Source: Bryobacterales bacterium
GTDB taxonomy: Bacteria > Acidobacteriota > Terriglobia > Bryobacterales > Bryobacteraceae
Reading direction: 5' to 3'
Assembly: GCA_016789905.1 (NCBI GenBank)
Contig: JAEUQC010000163.1
Location: 19,433 to 83,432, forward strand
Length of the DNA: 64,000 bases
The position numbers and the translations under genes were made by a program. The notes beneath the pieces were generated by a model, which worked only from the letters and a program-made list of their open reading frames with translations, was not told where the DNA came from and made no database searches. Position 1 is the first letter of the stretch; the number at the start of each line of letters is the position of its first letter. Of this stretch, positions 1 through 8,770 are shown piece after piece.

Positions 1-2
1 AT

Positions 3-122
3 ATATACGCAAAGGCCGGCATTCCGGAACGGTTCAAAGCGACCGTGCACGATGTGCCGCACTCGTTTGGGATTGAAATGCAGGCGGAGGCGTTTGAGTG
101 GCTGGAGCGATGGCTGGGCTGA
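3..122 (+). CDS. C-terminal end of an alpha/beta hydrolase (partial at left edge)
   Basis: Only the last 39 codons are in the window, reading in frame from base 3 to a TGA at 120-122. The fragment ends ...TVHDVPHSFGIEMQAEAFEWLERWLG. A His in a V-P-H-S-F context about 20 residues before the end, followed by an amphipathic closing helix, is typical of dienelactone hydrolase and acetyl-xylan-esterase-like alpha/beta hydrolases, where this His completes the Ser-Asp-His triad. The stop abuts the stop of the convergent GH51 gene, with no bases between. The nucleophile lies outside the window, so the substrate cannot be judged. A role in polysaccharide de-esterification beside the arabinofuranosidase is only a guess. 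Confidence 0.6.
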   Translation: MYAKAGIPERFKATVHDVPHSFGIEMQAEAFEWLERWLG

Positions 123-1757
123 TCAGGCTACCTCGATCAACAGCTTGACCACCGAACTGGCGCCAACATGGCAAACTACGGCGTCCCCATTCACGCGCGC
201 CGTCATCGGTTTTGGCTCAACGGCGCGCGGAGCGGACCAGGTGTTGTGGCTGTGGGCGCTCGCGCCGCCGAGAATGGTTCCGGCGGCTGTTCGCACACTG
301 GCGCCCGCAAGACGCACTTCCACCTCCCGCGCTTCATCGAACGAAGGATTCACAACCGTCACCGTGACACGTTTGCCTTGAACCGACGCTGAGGCGTTCA
401 GCGCCTCGAGCCGCATCCCCTGGCCGCCGGGGCGCTTCCACTCCAGCGGCGCGGGGGACGAGACCACTGTCCGCACCGCCTCCGCGCCCTGGTGGGCGGC
501 GTACATCTCGAACACATGGTAGGTCGGTGTCACGCAGAACTTCTCTTCGTGAATCAGGAACAACGACTGCAAACAGTTCACCAGTTGCGCGATGTTGGCC
601 ATGGCCACCTTCTCCGCATGACGGTGGAAAATATTGAACGTCAACGCGGCGAGCACGGCGTCCCGCATAGTATTCTGCTGCCCGATGAGCGCTTCCGCAA
701 ACGGCTCCGTTCCCGGCCGGTGCCAGGAGCCCCATTCGTCGACGACCAGTTTCACTCGATGCGCTCTATCCACATCGCCCATCGCCGACCAGTGCGATTC
801 AATCAGCCGGTCCATATGCGTGGCTTCGCGCAATAGCTCGTAGTGCTCCTCGCGGCTGAACTGAAGCGCATCCCCTTTGCTGGCATCCCAATCGTTGGTT
901 CGCCCGCCGGAAACATTGGTTGAATAGTGGTGCAGACCCCAGCCCCACATTTTTCCCAGACCGCCTTGCGTGGCGGCTTTTTGGAAGAACTTGCGCGTCC
1001 ATTCGAGTTCGCCGCTGCTGGGGCCGGAGCCGATCATGGATAACGGCTTGCCGTAGTTGGGCACCCAGGCCGAGTAGCGCTTGAACTCAATGGCGTAATC
1101 CTCCGGCGAGTAGTTGCCGCCACAACCCCAGCTTTCATTACCGACGCCCCAGTAGCGCACGTTAAGAGGGTTCGGTTCGCCGTCGGCGGCGCGCTTGGCG
1201 GCATTGGCGGTGGAGCCGTTGGGGGAGTTGCAGTATTCCACCCAGTGCCAAAAATCCTGAGCGGGGAGGGAACGGAGATTGGCGGCGAAGTAGGGCTGAG
1301 CGCCAACACGGCGGCAGAAGCGGGCAAAATCGGCACTGCCGAAGTGATTGGTATCGAAAACTTGCGGCCCCATCTTGTTCGCGGCGGCGGGCCACTGCTT
1401 GGAATCGATCCAAAAGTTGGTTCGTTTTGGGCGGGAGGCGCGGGGACCGACGCCGTCGCGCCAGTCGTACTGATCGGCGAAGCAGCCGCCGGGCCAGCGG
1501 ATGACGGAGGGTTTGGTCTTGGCCAGCGAGTGAATGATATCGGTGCGGAGGCCGTCCTGATTGGGGATCTTCGACCCTTCGCCGACCCAGATGCCGTCAT
1601 AGACCACACCACCCAGATGCTCGACGAAGTGGCCGTAGATTTCAGGCGCGATGCGGGCGATGGGCTCTCGAAGCAGCACCTCCACGCGGGACACGGACGG
1701 CTGGCTGCGGACCAGCGGAGCGGCAACAAGGCCGGCGAGGAGTTCACGTCTTCGCAT
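123..1757 (-). CDS. Alpha-L-arabinofuranosidase, glycoside hydrolase family 51
   Basis: 544 aa, predicted to release terminal alpha-L-arabinofuranose from arabinan, arabinoxylan or arabinogalactan oligosaccharides. The N-terminus MRRRELLAGLVAAPLVRSQ carries consecutive arginines and a hydrophobic stretch, consistent with Tat or Sec export. The (beta/alpha)8 domain contains RWPGGCFADQYDW (residues 87-99), the acid/base Glu in GVGNESWG (E208) and the nucleophile Glu in VVDEWGSWH (E341), the standard GH51 landmarks. A beta-sandwich domain follows from about residue 430. I start at ATG 1757 because it begins the export signal; an upstream in-frame extension has no signal and runs into the divergent gene. 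The freed sugar could feed the isomerase and ribulokinase at 11.3-14.6 kb. Confidence 0.93.
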   Translation of the reverse strand: MRRRELLAGLVAAPLVRSQPSVSRVEVLLREPIARIAPEIYGHFVEHLGGVVYDGIWVGEGSKIPNQDGLRTDIIHSLAKTKPSVIRWPGGCFADQYDWRDGVGPRASRPKRTNFWIDSKQWPAAANKMGPQVFDTNHFGSADFARFCRRVGAQPYFAANLRSLPAQDFWHWVEYCNSPNGSTANAAKRAADGEPNPLNVRYWGVGNESWGCGGNYSPEDYAIEFKRYSAWVPNYGKPLSMIGSGPSSGELEWTRKFFQKAATQGGLGKMWGWGLHHYSTNVSGGRTNDWDASKGDALQFSREEHYELLREATHMDRLIESHWSAMGDVDRAHRVKLVVDEWGSWHRPGTEPFAEALIGQQNTMRDAVLAALTFNIFHRHAEKVAMANIAQLVNCLQSLFLIHEEKFCVTPTYHVFEMYAAHQGAEAVRTVVSSPAPLEWKRPGGQGMRLEALNASASVQGKRVTVTVVNPSFDEAREVEVRLAGASVRTAAGTILGGASAHSHNTWSAPRAVEPKPMTARVNGDAVVCHVGASSVVKLLIEVA

Positions 1758-1792
1758 AGGTGTATCGTACGCTGAATAGCGTGCCGAAGCGA

Positions 1793-3664
1793 ATGCGGGC
1801 GGCTTTGCCGTGGGTCTATGGCGCCGGGCTGGTGTGGCTGAACGCCTACATCGTTCGTCACGTTTTCTGGCTGACATACACGGGCGCAACGCATTCGATG
1901 CACGGCTACTGGATGGCGCTGGGCCGGGTGATGGGCGATGGCTGGCTGCTGCCGCGGTGGGTTCCGTATTGGGCGGGGGGAATGCCGGCGGAGTTGACGT
2001 ATGCGCCGCTGGTTCCGTGGTTGAGCAGCCACATCGGGCTGTATGCTGTCCTGGGATTCGCATTCGCCATCGGCCCGGCGGCGGTGTTCCTGCTGGCATG
2101 GCAGCTTTCGGGGAAACCGGGCTGGGGGTTCGTGGCGGGAGTGGCGTATTCGCTACTTTCGCCGACCGAACTATTGCTGCCCGACGCCAGGTTCAACTGG
2201 GCGCATGTGCTGGATTCACGCCGCCTGTATTTGAGCTTTGTGTGGGACGAGGCGCCACACCAGTTGGCGCTGGCGATGGTGTGCCTGGCGGTGGCGGCTT
2301 GGGCGCGCGGGTGGCACCGCTGCGCGACGGCCGCCATCGCCATCGGCGCGCTGGCGAACCCGTTTGGCGTGACGGGGGCCGCGCTGCTTGGTTTGTGCTG
2401 GGCGGTCTGCACGGGCCAATGGCGGCCTGTAGCGGTGACCGGAGTGTTGGCCTATCTGCTGGTGTGCCCTTTCTACCCGCCATCGCTGCTTCAAGTTCTG
2501 CGGGCCAACGGCGCGTTGGCGCCGGAGAGCGCTTGGAGCAATCGATCGTGGCTAGGCCTGGCGGGATTGGCGGCGGCAATGGCAGTATTGGGCTGGTTGA
2601 CGCGGCGATGGGCGCCACACCGGCGGTTCGCAGCGCTGCTGGCACTGTTAACGTCGGCTCTTCCTTGGATGTTCAATCACTGGAACATTGTGATACTGCA
2701 GCAGCCGGGACGCTACAAATCAGAGATGGAGCTTGCGCTGGTCCTGCTCGCTGTTTTTGGCGCGGAGCGGATACTGGCGGGGCGGCCGCGTTGGGTGCTG
2801 GCAGGGTTGGCGATGGCGGGTATGGTGTTCGCCGCGCAGCAGACGATCAGGCACCGGCGCTATAGCCGAAACGCGATTCAGCAGGCCGACGCATCCAAAT
2901 CGATTGAATACCAGGCGGCGCACGCGGTGAGCGGGACGGTTTTCACCATGGGTTCGATGGCGCATTGGATGAACGCGTATCGGGATGTGCGGCAGTATGC
3001 GGGCGGGTCGTTCACCACAACGCCAAACACGGTGCAACAGCGGGTGGCGCTGGAATTGACCGTAGAAAAGGACAGCCGGAAGTTCGTCCAATGGATGCAG
3101 GCGGCCGGCGTTGATGGTGTGCTGATGCCCGGCCGCAAAAGTCCGGAGTTTTGGAAGCCATTCGCGGTTGACGCGCTGGCCGGGCACCTCCGGGTGGTCT
3201 GGGAGGAGCGCGATACGCGGCTCTACGAAATTCCCCGCGCGCGCCGCACAATGGCGCATTCCGTTTCCAGCCTTCCACCGCTGGCGCCCTACGTGAAGGC
3301 CATTGAGGATCCGGCCGCCCCGGCCCTCAGCGTCGAGTGGCCCAGTGCAAATCTCGCCCTGGTGCAAGGCAACTGGCGGGCGGGCGACATGGTATTGATT
3401 CACATGAACTGGGACAAGGAATGGAACGCATATCTGGACGGCCGGCGCGTACCGGCCGGCGCCGACGGGATGGGCCAGATGGTGGTGGCGCCCGGTGGCA
3501 ACGGCCGCTTGGAATTGCGATACGAGCCCGGATGGAGCACCCGCGTGGCGGCACTGTTGGCATTGGCGCTGCTCGTTTTCTGGCCAAGGCGGATCGCACT
3601 TGGAATGGTAAGTCAGGCGCGGGCCGCGCGCAGCGATTCCGTCAGAGCGCGAAGCTTGGAGTAG
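1793..3664 (+). CDS. Large multi-pass membrane protein, GT-C/YfhO-like
   Basis: About 623 aa. The first 360 residues form about ten hydrophobic segments. The first long loop holds LPRWVPYWAGGMPAELTYAP, resembling the first periplasmic loop of PTPS-related and GT-C type membrane proteins. A soluble region with a WNAYLDGRRVPA segment (YfhO-like sandwich) and a last membrane helix at about 590 follow. Likely role: envelope glycan or lipid-linked sugar transfer, by resemblance only. The start is uncertain: GTG 1760 and GTG 1781 are in frame too, and none has a convincing ribosome site. The divergent GH51 start at 1757 leaves almost no promoter space. The 3' end overlaps the convergent kinase gene by 52 bases. 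Confidence 0.75.
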   Translation: MRAALPWVYGAGLVWLNAYIVRHVFWLTYTGATHSMHGYWMALGRVMGDGWLLPRWVPYWAGGMPAELTYAPLVPWLSSHIGLYAVLGFAFAIGPAAVFLLAWQLSGKPGWGFVAGVAYSLLSPTELLLPDARFNWAHVLDSRRLYLSFVWDEAPHQLALAMVCLAVAAWARGWHRCATAAIAIGALANPFGVTGAALLGLCWAVCTGQWRPVAVTGVLAYLLVCPFYPPSLLQVLRANGALAPESAWSNRSWLGLAGLAAAMAVLGWLTRRWAPHRRFAALLALLTSALPWMFNHWNIVILQQPGRYKSEMELALVLLAVFGAERILAGRPRWVLAGLAMAGMVFAAQQTIRHRRYSRNAIQQADASKSIEYQAAHAVSGTVFTMGSMAHWMNAYRDVRQYAGGSFTTTPNTVQQRVALELTVEKDSRKFVQWMQAAGVDGVLMPGRKSPEFWKPFAVDALAGHLRVVWEERDTRLYEIPRARRTMAHSVSSLPPLAPYVKAIEDPAAPALSVEWPSANLALVQGNWRAGDMVLIHMNWDKEWNAYLDGRRVPAGADGMGQMVVAPGGNGRLELRYEPGWSTRVAALLALALLVFWPRRIALGMVSQARAARSDSVRARSLE

Positions 3665-4797
3665 TCAACAGGCTTTCCAATCACTTCATCCATCCCGGCT
3701 TCAATACAGCACCTCACATCAGCATCGAAGCAGTTGGCTGTGCACCCCGCGATGTATATCGCTTGCTGGGAATGCCGCCGGATTCTGCGCGTGGCTTCGA
3801 ACCCATCCATGTTAGGCATCTGGCAGTCCATCAGTATGAGGTCGAAACGGCCTTCTCGCGCGAGCGACACCGCCTGCTGGCCATCTTCCGCGGTCGCAAC
3901 ATCACAATGTAGTGTGTTCATAAGGCGCGAAAGAATACGGCGGCTGACGGGATCGTCATCGACGACAAGTACACGGAGTCGATTCGTTGCAGGCTCAGGC
4001 GGCGCGACCGGCGGCGCTTCCGCTGGTTGCAGATCGATTTCAAACCAGAATAGAGAGCCATGGGCCCGCTCACGGTCGAACCCGATATGGCCGCCTAAGC
4101 CGCGAACGATTTCCCGCGAGATGGCCAGCCCGAGGCCGAGCCCTCGATGACTCTGCCGGGACCCGGCGGCCCGGTGAAAGGCCTCAAACAGGAGGTCCCG
4201 GTCCGCCGCCGCGATACCACTCCCCGAGTCCGACACTTCCACGCGGAGACGGCTTAGGCCCCCGCATTCGACATGGAGCCTAATGTAGCCTTTGCTGGTA
4301 TGGGCCAGCGCATTCGCCAGCAAATTATTGAGAACCTGCCGGACGCGAACTTCGTCAATGGTGACGTAGCGGGGCAGATCTTGTGCGATATCCGTGATGA
4401 AAATCAGAGCGTCCTGAGAGGCCACGCGTGCGCCGAATTCGGCCGCGGTTTCAGCCAGCAATTTGGGAAGATCCGCAGGGACGGGACGGAGGTACACGGG
4501 GCCAGGAGCAGGGCCAAGCAGGTGCGCCGCGTCTAACAGATCGTCAACCAGCCGAGTGAGAACGTTAGCGGACGAGTGGATGGTGTGAAGGAGTTCGGCG
4601 GAATCCTCACGAGTCGCGTCGGGATTACGCAGCAAGACACTGGACGTGGCGAGAATACCATTGAGCGGCGTGCGTAACTCATGGCTGACCCAGCGAAGCA
4701 CCTGGGTCTTGGCCATGCTTTCTTTCTGAGCGGAGTCCTGGCGCATTCGAACCAGACAAAGGGCCCGCTGCTGCCACAACAGGCCGGCCGCAAGCAA
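3613..4797 (-). CDS. Hybrid histidine kinase, C-terminal part (TM, HisKA, HATPase, receiver)
   Basis: Reads from a TTG at 4797, but this is probably the distal half of one gene that begins at 5649, in the same frame (see the TAG at 4882-4884). Order: one transmembrane helix just upstream and at the start, HisKA with SHELRTPLNGIL, HATPase_c with NNLLANALAH (N box), DSGSGI (G1) and GLGLGLAIS (G2), then a receiver domain with VDDDP, the phospho-acceptor Asp in LILMDCQMPNMDG and the conserved Lys in IGKPVD. All key residues are intact, so the kinase half has not decayed. No ATG precedes the transmembrane helix after the TAG, arguing against an independent gene. The end overlaps the convergent membrane-protein gene. 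Confidence 0.8.
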   Translation of the reverse strand: MLAAGLLWQQRALCLVRMRQDSAQKESMAKTQVLRWVSHELRTPLNGILATSSVLLRNPDATREDSAELLHTIHSSANVLTRLVDDLLDAAHLLGPAPGPVYLRPVPADLPKLLAETAAEFGARVASQDALIFITDIAQDLPRYVTIDEVRVRQVLNNLLANALAHTSKGYIRLHVECGGLSRLRVEVSDSGSGIAAADRDLLFEAFHRAAGSRQSHRGLGLGLAISREIVRGLGGHIGFDRERAHGSLFWFEIDLQPAEAPPVAPPEPATNRLRVLVVDDDPVSRRILSRLMNTLHCDVATAEDGQQAVSLAREGRFDLILMDCQMPNMDGFEATRRIRRHSQQAIYIAGCTANCFDADVRCCIEAGMDEVIGKPVDYSKLRALTESLRAARA

Positions 4798-4881
4798 CAG
4801 AAGAACAGTGGCGGCGGCGATCGCCCAGCGATGGCGCCGTTCGGATTCATCGAGCGTGAAGATGGCGCGTATCTCTTCGGT

Positions 4882-4884
4882 CTA
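4882..4884 (-). other. In-frame TAG interrupting a sensor kinase gene
   Basis: A single amber codon (minus strand, CTA on plus) follows ...LPWAYY. The frame then stays open without a shift for 400 codons through a membrane helix and a complete hybrid kinase. Residues after the TAG (TEEIRAIFTLDESERRHRW, then a hydrophobic helix) are the expected juxtamembrane linker. Removing this one codon gives a standard 679-residue SBP-TM-HisKA-HATPase-REC protein. It could be a recent nonsense mutation, a base error, or a readthrough site. Confidence 0.85.
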
Positions 4885-5649
4885 ATAGTACGCCCACGGA
4901 AGAAGAATCCGGTCGAGCGCGCCGTCCTTTGCCATACGTCCAATTTCGGCACGGAGCAGGTCAGCAATGGCGGCAGCCTCAGGACGGGCCGCGGTAACCA
5001 TCTGTTCCCGCCGAAAGGTGAGTCCAATAAAACAGGGTACTTTTCCCGCACAGGCAGGCGGTGGCGCAGCCAGAAAGTAGTGGGCCACGCGGAGTTCAAC
5101 AATCGCACCGTCGGCATCTCCCCTGCATACTGCTTCAATGGCCGCGCGGCGATCTGTGTGCGCGGCGAATCGGCCTTGGCGGAAATGCTCCCGTGCGAGT
5201 TTTTCGATCCCGCTCGAGCGGCGGCCGGCAACCGTTTGTATCGTGGAAAAGTTGGCGGGATTGCGGAAGAGGGGGTTGATGGCGACGAAGGCGTAGTCGT
5301 TGTTCAGCCAGGGAGCCGTGGTGTGAAGCTCCGGATGGGACTGCTTGAGGTCTGTAGAGACCAGCGGCCAGAGGTCAACATCCCCGTCATTAAGGGCCCC
5401 AAGAAGGGTCTTCGCGGTCGGACGCCATTCGAGCTTTACCCCGTTGCGGCGGGCCGCTTCAGAAAGCACTTCCGCCACAAAGCCCCGCGGCGCACCGCTG
5501 GCATCCACATCGTGATAGGGGTACACGCGGTCAGTACCGATACTGTAGGTTTTGGATAGATCGGGTGCCGGAAACAAACGAACCAGGCCGAAGCACATCA
5601 GGCATGCGGACAGGCAAACCAGTAGGACAGCGGAGTAGCTGCGCTTCAT
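4882..5649 (-). CDS. Periplasmic solute-binding (SBP_bac_3) sensor domain, N-terminal part of the split kinase
   Basis: 255 aa. A signal or anchor helix (MKRSYSAVLLVCLSACLMCFGL) is followed by a family-3 solute-binding fold: YSIGTDRVYPYHDVDASGAPRGFVAEVLSEAARR is the classic first beta-alpha unit, and GDVDLWPLVS, AWLNNDYAFV and GDADGAIVEL are the usual ligand-cleft strands. In hybrid kinases of this kind the domain sits in the periplasm and is joined by one helix to HisKA. Here that link is cut by the TAG. If not read through, the product would be a stand-alone exported or anchored binding protein. Start ATG 5649 begins the signal helix. The gene is divergent from the radical SAM operon, with 84 bases between. 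Confidence 0.8.
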   Translation of the reverse strand: MKRSYSAVLLVCLSACLMCFGLVRLFPAPDLSKTYSIGTDRVYPYHDVDASGAPRGFVAEVLSEAARRNGVKLEWRPTAKTLLGALNDGDVDLWPLVSTDLKQSHPELHTTAPWLNNDYAFVAINPLFRNPANFSTIQTVAGRRSSGIEKLAREHFRQGRFAAHTDRRAAIEAVCRGDADGAIVELRVAHYFLAAPPPACAGKVPCFIGLTFRREQMVTAARPEAAAIADLLRAEIGRMAKDGALDRILLPWAYY

Positions 5650-5733
5650 GCGGTCAATCCATGCTAAGCGATTTTGGGGGGCGTCCGTTCAACGGCGTTG
5701 ACCCGGCGGAAAACATGGCAAACTGAATAGGCG

Positions 5734-7074
5734 ATGCCCGTTGTGACTATTGGAAACCGTACGGACGAGCCGCCCAAGGAAGCGACTCGCGAGGGGAACT
5801 ATTTCGTTTCCAACTACCCGCCGTTCTCTTTTTGGCGGCCGGAACGGGTGGGGGAGGCGGTTCACGCGCTTGCCCATGCCCCTGCGCCAGGGACGCCGCT
5901 GGGTCTCTATGTCCATATCCCGTTCTGCCGGAAACGGTGCCACTTCTGCTACTTCAAAGTTCACACCGATAAAGACGCGAACGAAATTGAAGCGTATTTG
6001 ACGGCGGTCCGCAAGGAACTGGCACTGTACGCGGAACTGCCGGTGATCGGCGGGCGGAAGCCGCGGTTCATTTACTTTGGCGGCGGAACTCCCTCGTATC
6101 TGTCAACGAAGCAACTCGGCGGACTGGTGGACGCGATGAAGCGCCTGCTGCCGTGGGACGAAGTGGAAGAGGTGACGTTTGAGTGCGAACCGGGCACGTT
6201 GACAGAGGGGAAGCTGTCGATTCTGCGGGAGATGGGCGTGACGCGGCTGAGTCTGGGCATTGAGAATTTCGACGACGAGATTCTGCGCGCGAACGGGCGG
6301 GCGCACGTATCAAAGGAGATTGACCGGGCGTACTCGTTTGCACGGTCGGTGGGTTTTCCGCAGATCAACATCGACTTGATTGCGGGAATGATGGGCGAGA
6401 CGGAAGAAAACTGGCAGGAGACGGTGCGCCGGGGGATTGAACTGGCACCGGATAGCGTGACGATCTACCAGATGGAGATCCCGTTCAATACGACGATTTC
6501 AAAGGAAATGCGGATCAAGGGGGAAGAAGTAGCCCCGGTGGCGGAGTGGCCCGTGAAGCGGGCGTGGGCGAGCTATGCGTTCGACCAATTCGCGGCGGCG
6601 GGATACACGGTGACCAGCGCCTACACAGCGGTGCGGGATCCGGAGAAAGCGTCGTTTGTATATCGAAACCTGTTGTGGGCTGGAGCCGACATGGTGGGTT
6701 TAGGAGTAGCGTCTTTTTCGCACGTGGGCGGGACGCACTACCAGAACGAGCATCAGTACGAGACGTACATTGCGCGCGTGGAGCACGGCGAGTTGCCGCT
6801 GCTGCGGGCGCTGACGCCGACGCCGATGGAACGCTTTGTGCGCGAGTTCATTTTGCAGCTTAAGCTGGGCGTGGCGCGAAGAGCCTATTTTTTGGATAAA
6901 TACGGCATCGACGCGAATCAATACTTTGGTAAGGAACTGGCATCGTTGCGGGAGCAGGGATACTTGGAGTTCGATGAAGACAGTGTCCGGCTGCACCGTG
7001 CAGGGTTACTGCAAGTGGACCGGCTTCTGCATTCCTTTTTCCTGCCGGAACACCGGAACGCACGCTACGCCTGA
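5734..7074 (+). CDS. Radical SAM protein of the coproporphyrinogen oxidase (HemN/HemW) family
   Basis: 446 aa. The cluster-binding CxxxCxxC is CRKRCHFC (C65, C69, C72), preceded by LGLYVHIPF as in HemN/HemW. GGGTPS (about 116-121) is the SAM-binding glycine motif, and FECEPGTLT and INIDLIAGMMGET are further family signatures. A winged-helix-like C-terminal domain follows. HemW proteins are haem chaperones, HemN oxidises coproporphyrinogen III, and other relatives do methyl transfer or cyclopropanation. As first gene of an operon with a halogenase-like enzyme and a PaaK-type ligase, this one is more likely a pathway enzyme than a housekeeping haem gene, but that is inference. ATG 5734; the stop is 13 bases before the next start. 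Confidence 0.85.
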   Translation: MPVVTIGNRTDEPPKEATREGNYFVSNYPPFSFWRPERVGEAVHALAHAPAPGTPLGLYVHIPFCRKRCHFCYFKVHTDKDANEIEAYLTAVRKELALYAELPVIGGRKPRFIYFGGGTPSYLSTKQLGGLVDAMKRLLPWDEVEEVTFECEPGTLTEGKLSILREMGVTRLSLGIENFDDEILRANGRAHVSKEIDRAYSFARSVGFPQINIDLIAGMMGETEENWQETVRRGIELAPDSVTIYQMEIPFNTTISKEMRIKGEEVAPVAEWPVKRAWASYAFDQFAAAGYTVTSAYTAVRDPEKASFVYRNLLWAGADMVGLGVASFSHVGGTHYQNEHQYETYIARVEHGELPLLRALTPTPMERFVREFILQLKLGVARRAYFLDKYGIDANQYFGKELASLREQGYLEFDEDSVRLHRAGLLQVDRLLHSFFLPEHRNARYA

Positions 7075-7087
7075 AAGGAGCCGACGA

Positions 7088-8335
7088 GTGAATTTTGACG
7101 CCATTGTGATTGGAGGCGGGCCCGCCGGGGCAACGGCCGCGGCAGTGCTGGCGGAGAAAGGCCGGCGCGTGGTGTTGCTGGAGCGGGAAAAGTTTCCGCG
7201 CTATCACATTGGCGAATCGCTAATGCCGTACTGCTATTTTCCGCTGGAGCGACTGGGGCTCGCGGATGCAATGAAGTCTTCCCATTTCCCAAAGAAGTAC
7301 AGCGTACAGTTTGTGAATACGTCAGGGAAGGTCTCGCAGCCTTTCTACTTCTTTCAGCATTTACAGCATGACGCGTCAACAACGTGGCAGGTGGTGCGCA
7401 GCGAGTTCGACGCGATGATTCTGGACAAGGCGCGAGCGAACGGGGCGGAGATTCGCGAGGAGACAACGGCGCGGGAGTTGATTTGGGAGAATGGCGCCGT
7501 GGCGGGCGTGCGCACGGAAAACGCGGGTGAGTTCCGGGCGCCGATTACGATTGACGCCACAGGCAGGGACGCACTGGCCGTGACACGGAACGGGTGGAAG
7601 GTGCGCGATCCGTATTTGAACAAGATCGCCATTTGGACCTACTACCGCGGCGCGGCGCGCGACGAGGGGCTGGACGAAGGCGCAACGACGGTTGCCTACT
7701 TGCCCGAGCGCGGCTGGTTCTGGTACATACCGTTGCCGGACAACATTATCAGCGTGGGCATTGTGGCTGAGAAGGAATACCTTTACCGCGACACGCGTGA
7801 TCCCGCGGAGATTTTCGAACGGGAGATTGGGGCGAACCCGTGGATCCAGGAGCACCTGGCGCCGGGCCAGCAGTTTGGGCGGTATTGGGTGACGGGGGAG
7901 TATTCGTACCGGTCGCAGCACTGTGCGGCGGATGGCTTGATTCTGGCCGGGGACGCGTTCGCGTTCTTGGATCCGGTGTTTTCGTCCGGCGTGTTCCTGG
8001 CGTTGCGGAGCGGAGAACTGGCCGGAGAAGCGGCAGACCGCGCTCTAGCTGCGGGCGACTTCACGGCAGCGCAGTTCGCGCCTTACGGCGAGCAACTGCG
8101 AACAGGACTGGAAGCGATGCGCAAATTAGTTTATGCGTTCTATGACAAAGAGTTCAGCTTCCGCGATTTCCTGATGGCGAACCCGGCGTTGAAAGGCGAT
8201 TTGACAGACTGCCTGATCGGAAACCTGTTCCGCGATTTTGACCCGTTGTTCGGTGCGCTGAAGGATTTCGCAACGCTGCCGGCCCCGCTGGCGCATGGGA
8301 CGCCGCTGCTGGCGGCGCAATTGACGGAGCGTTGA
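7088..8335 (+). CDS. Flavin-dependent halogenase-like FAD oxidoreductase
   Basis: 415 aa. FAD-binding Rossmann motif GGGPAGAT at residues 9-16, then FPRYHIGESLMP, the conserved flavin-contact segment. The WxWxIP motif separating flavin-dependent halogenases from related monooxygenases is present as GWFWYIP (W210-P215), and K70 in FPKKYSVQF lies where the catalytic lysine is expected. GDAFAFLDPVFSSGV is the second FAD motif. Many acidobacterial relatives are annotated only as tryptophan 7-halogenase or NAD(P)/FAD-dependent oxidoreductase and their substrates are unknown. Start GTG 7088 has an AAAGGAG ribosome site 7 bases upstream; a longer in-frame extension overlaps the previous gene and lacks sense. 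It probably acts on a carrier- or CoA-bound aromatic given its neighbours (inference). Confidence 0.82.
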   Translation: MNFDAIVIGGGPAGATAAAVLAEKGRRVVLLEREKFPRYHIGESLMPYCYFPLERLGLADAMKSSHFPKKYSVQFVNTSGKVSQPFYFFQHLQHDASTTWQVVRSEFDAMILDKARANGAEIREETTARELIWENGAVAGVRTENAGEFRAPITIDATGRDALAVTRNGWKVRDPYLNKIAIWTYYRGAARDEGLDEGATTVAYLPERGWFWYIPLPDNIISVGIVAEKEYLYRDTRDPAEIFEREIGANPWIQEHLAPGQQFGRYWVTGEYSYRSQHCAADGLILAGDAFAFLDPVFSSGVFLALRSGELAGEAADRALAAGDFTAAQFAPYGEQLRTGLEAMRKLVYAFYDKEFSFRDFLMANPALKGDLTDCLIGNLFRDFDPLFGALKDFATLPAPLAHGTPLLAAQLTER

Positions 8336-8770
8336 TTGGCGTATCGCTACCAGATCGAAAAACGGGTGGAGTTCTCCGAAACGGATATGGCGGGGATTGT
8401 TCACTACAGCAATTTCTTCCGGTATATGGAGGCTTGTGAGCACGCCTTTTTCCGGTCGCTCGGGCTGAGCATCGCCCCAAGCGGGGCCGACGCAGTGGGG
8501 TGGCCGCGGGTGCATGCCGATTGCGATTATCGAAAACCGCTGCGGTTTGAAGAGGTAGTAACTGTGGAACTGCTAGTCCGGGAGAAGCGCGAGAAGAGCC
8601 TGGTGTACGGGTTTCGGTTTCGCAACGCGGCCGGAGAGGAAGTGGCACGCGGCGGCCTGGCGGTGGCGTGTATCCGGAAGGATGCGGCATCCGGAACGAT
8701 GCGCGCGGTGCCGATACCGGACACGATCGCGGCACTGATAGAGACCGCGCCGGCGGAGTTATTGGCGTGA
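8336..8770 (+). CDS. Acyl-CoA thioesterase, hotdog fold (4HBT/YbgC-like)
   Basis: 144 aa, the usual size of a single hotdog thioesterase. The helix-start motif ETDMAGIVHYSNFFRYMEACE (residues 17-37) has the catalytic Asp and the Y-x-N-F-F-R-Y-x-E pattern of 4-hydroxybenzoyl-CoA and YbgC-type thioesterases, cytoplasmic enzymes that hydrolyse aryl- or acyl-CoA. The start is a TTG directly after the TGA of the halogenase gene, and the stop overlaps the next GTG (GTGA), so translation is probably coupled on both sides. Set between a halogenase-like enzyme and a CoA-ligase-like protein, it may release or edit an acyl-CoA intermediate. The exact substrate cannot be read from sequence. Confidence 0.85.
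   Translation: MAYRYQIEKRVEFSETDMAGIVHYSNFFRYMEACEHAFFRSLGLSIAPSGADAVGWPRVHADCDYRKPLRFEEVVTVELLVREKREKSLVYGFRFRNAAGEEVARGGLAVACIRKDAASGTMRAVPIPDTIAALIETAPAELLA

Noticed and set aside
4882..4884. Recoded amino acid (selenocysteine or pyrrolysine)
   Set aside because: The codon is TAG, not TGA; no pyrrolysine genes are visible, and the position is a linker with no catalytic need.
5698..5726. Promoter for the radical SAM operon at TTGACC
   Set aside because: The -35-like box is good, but no acceptable -10 lies 16-18 bases downstream, so I did not list it.
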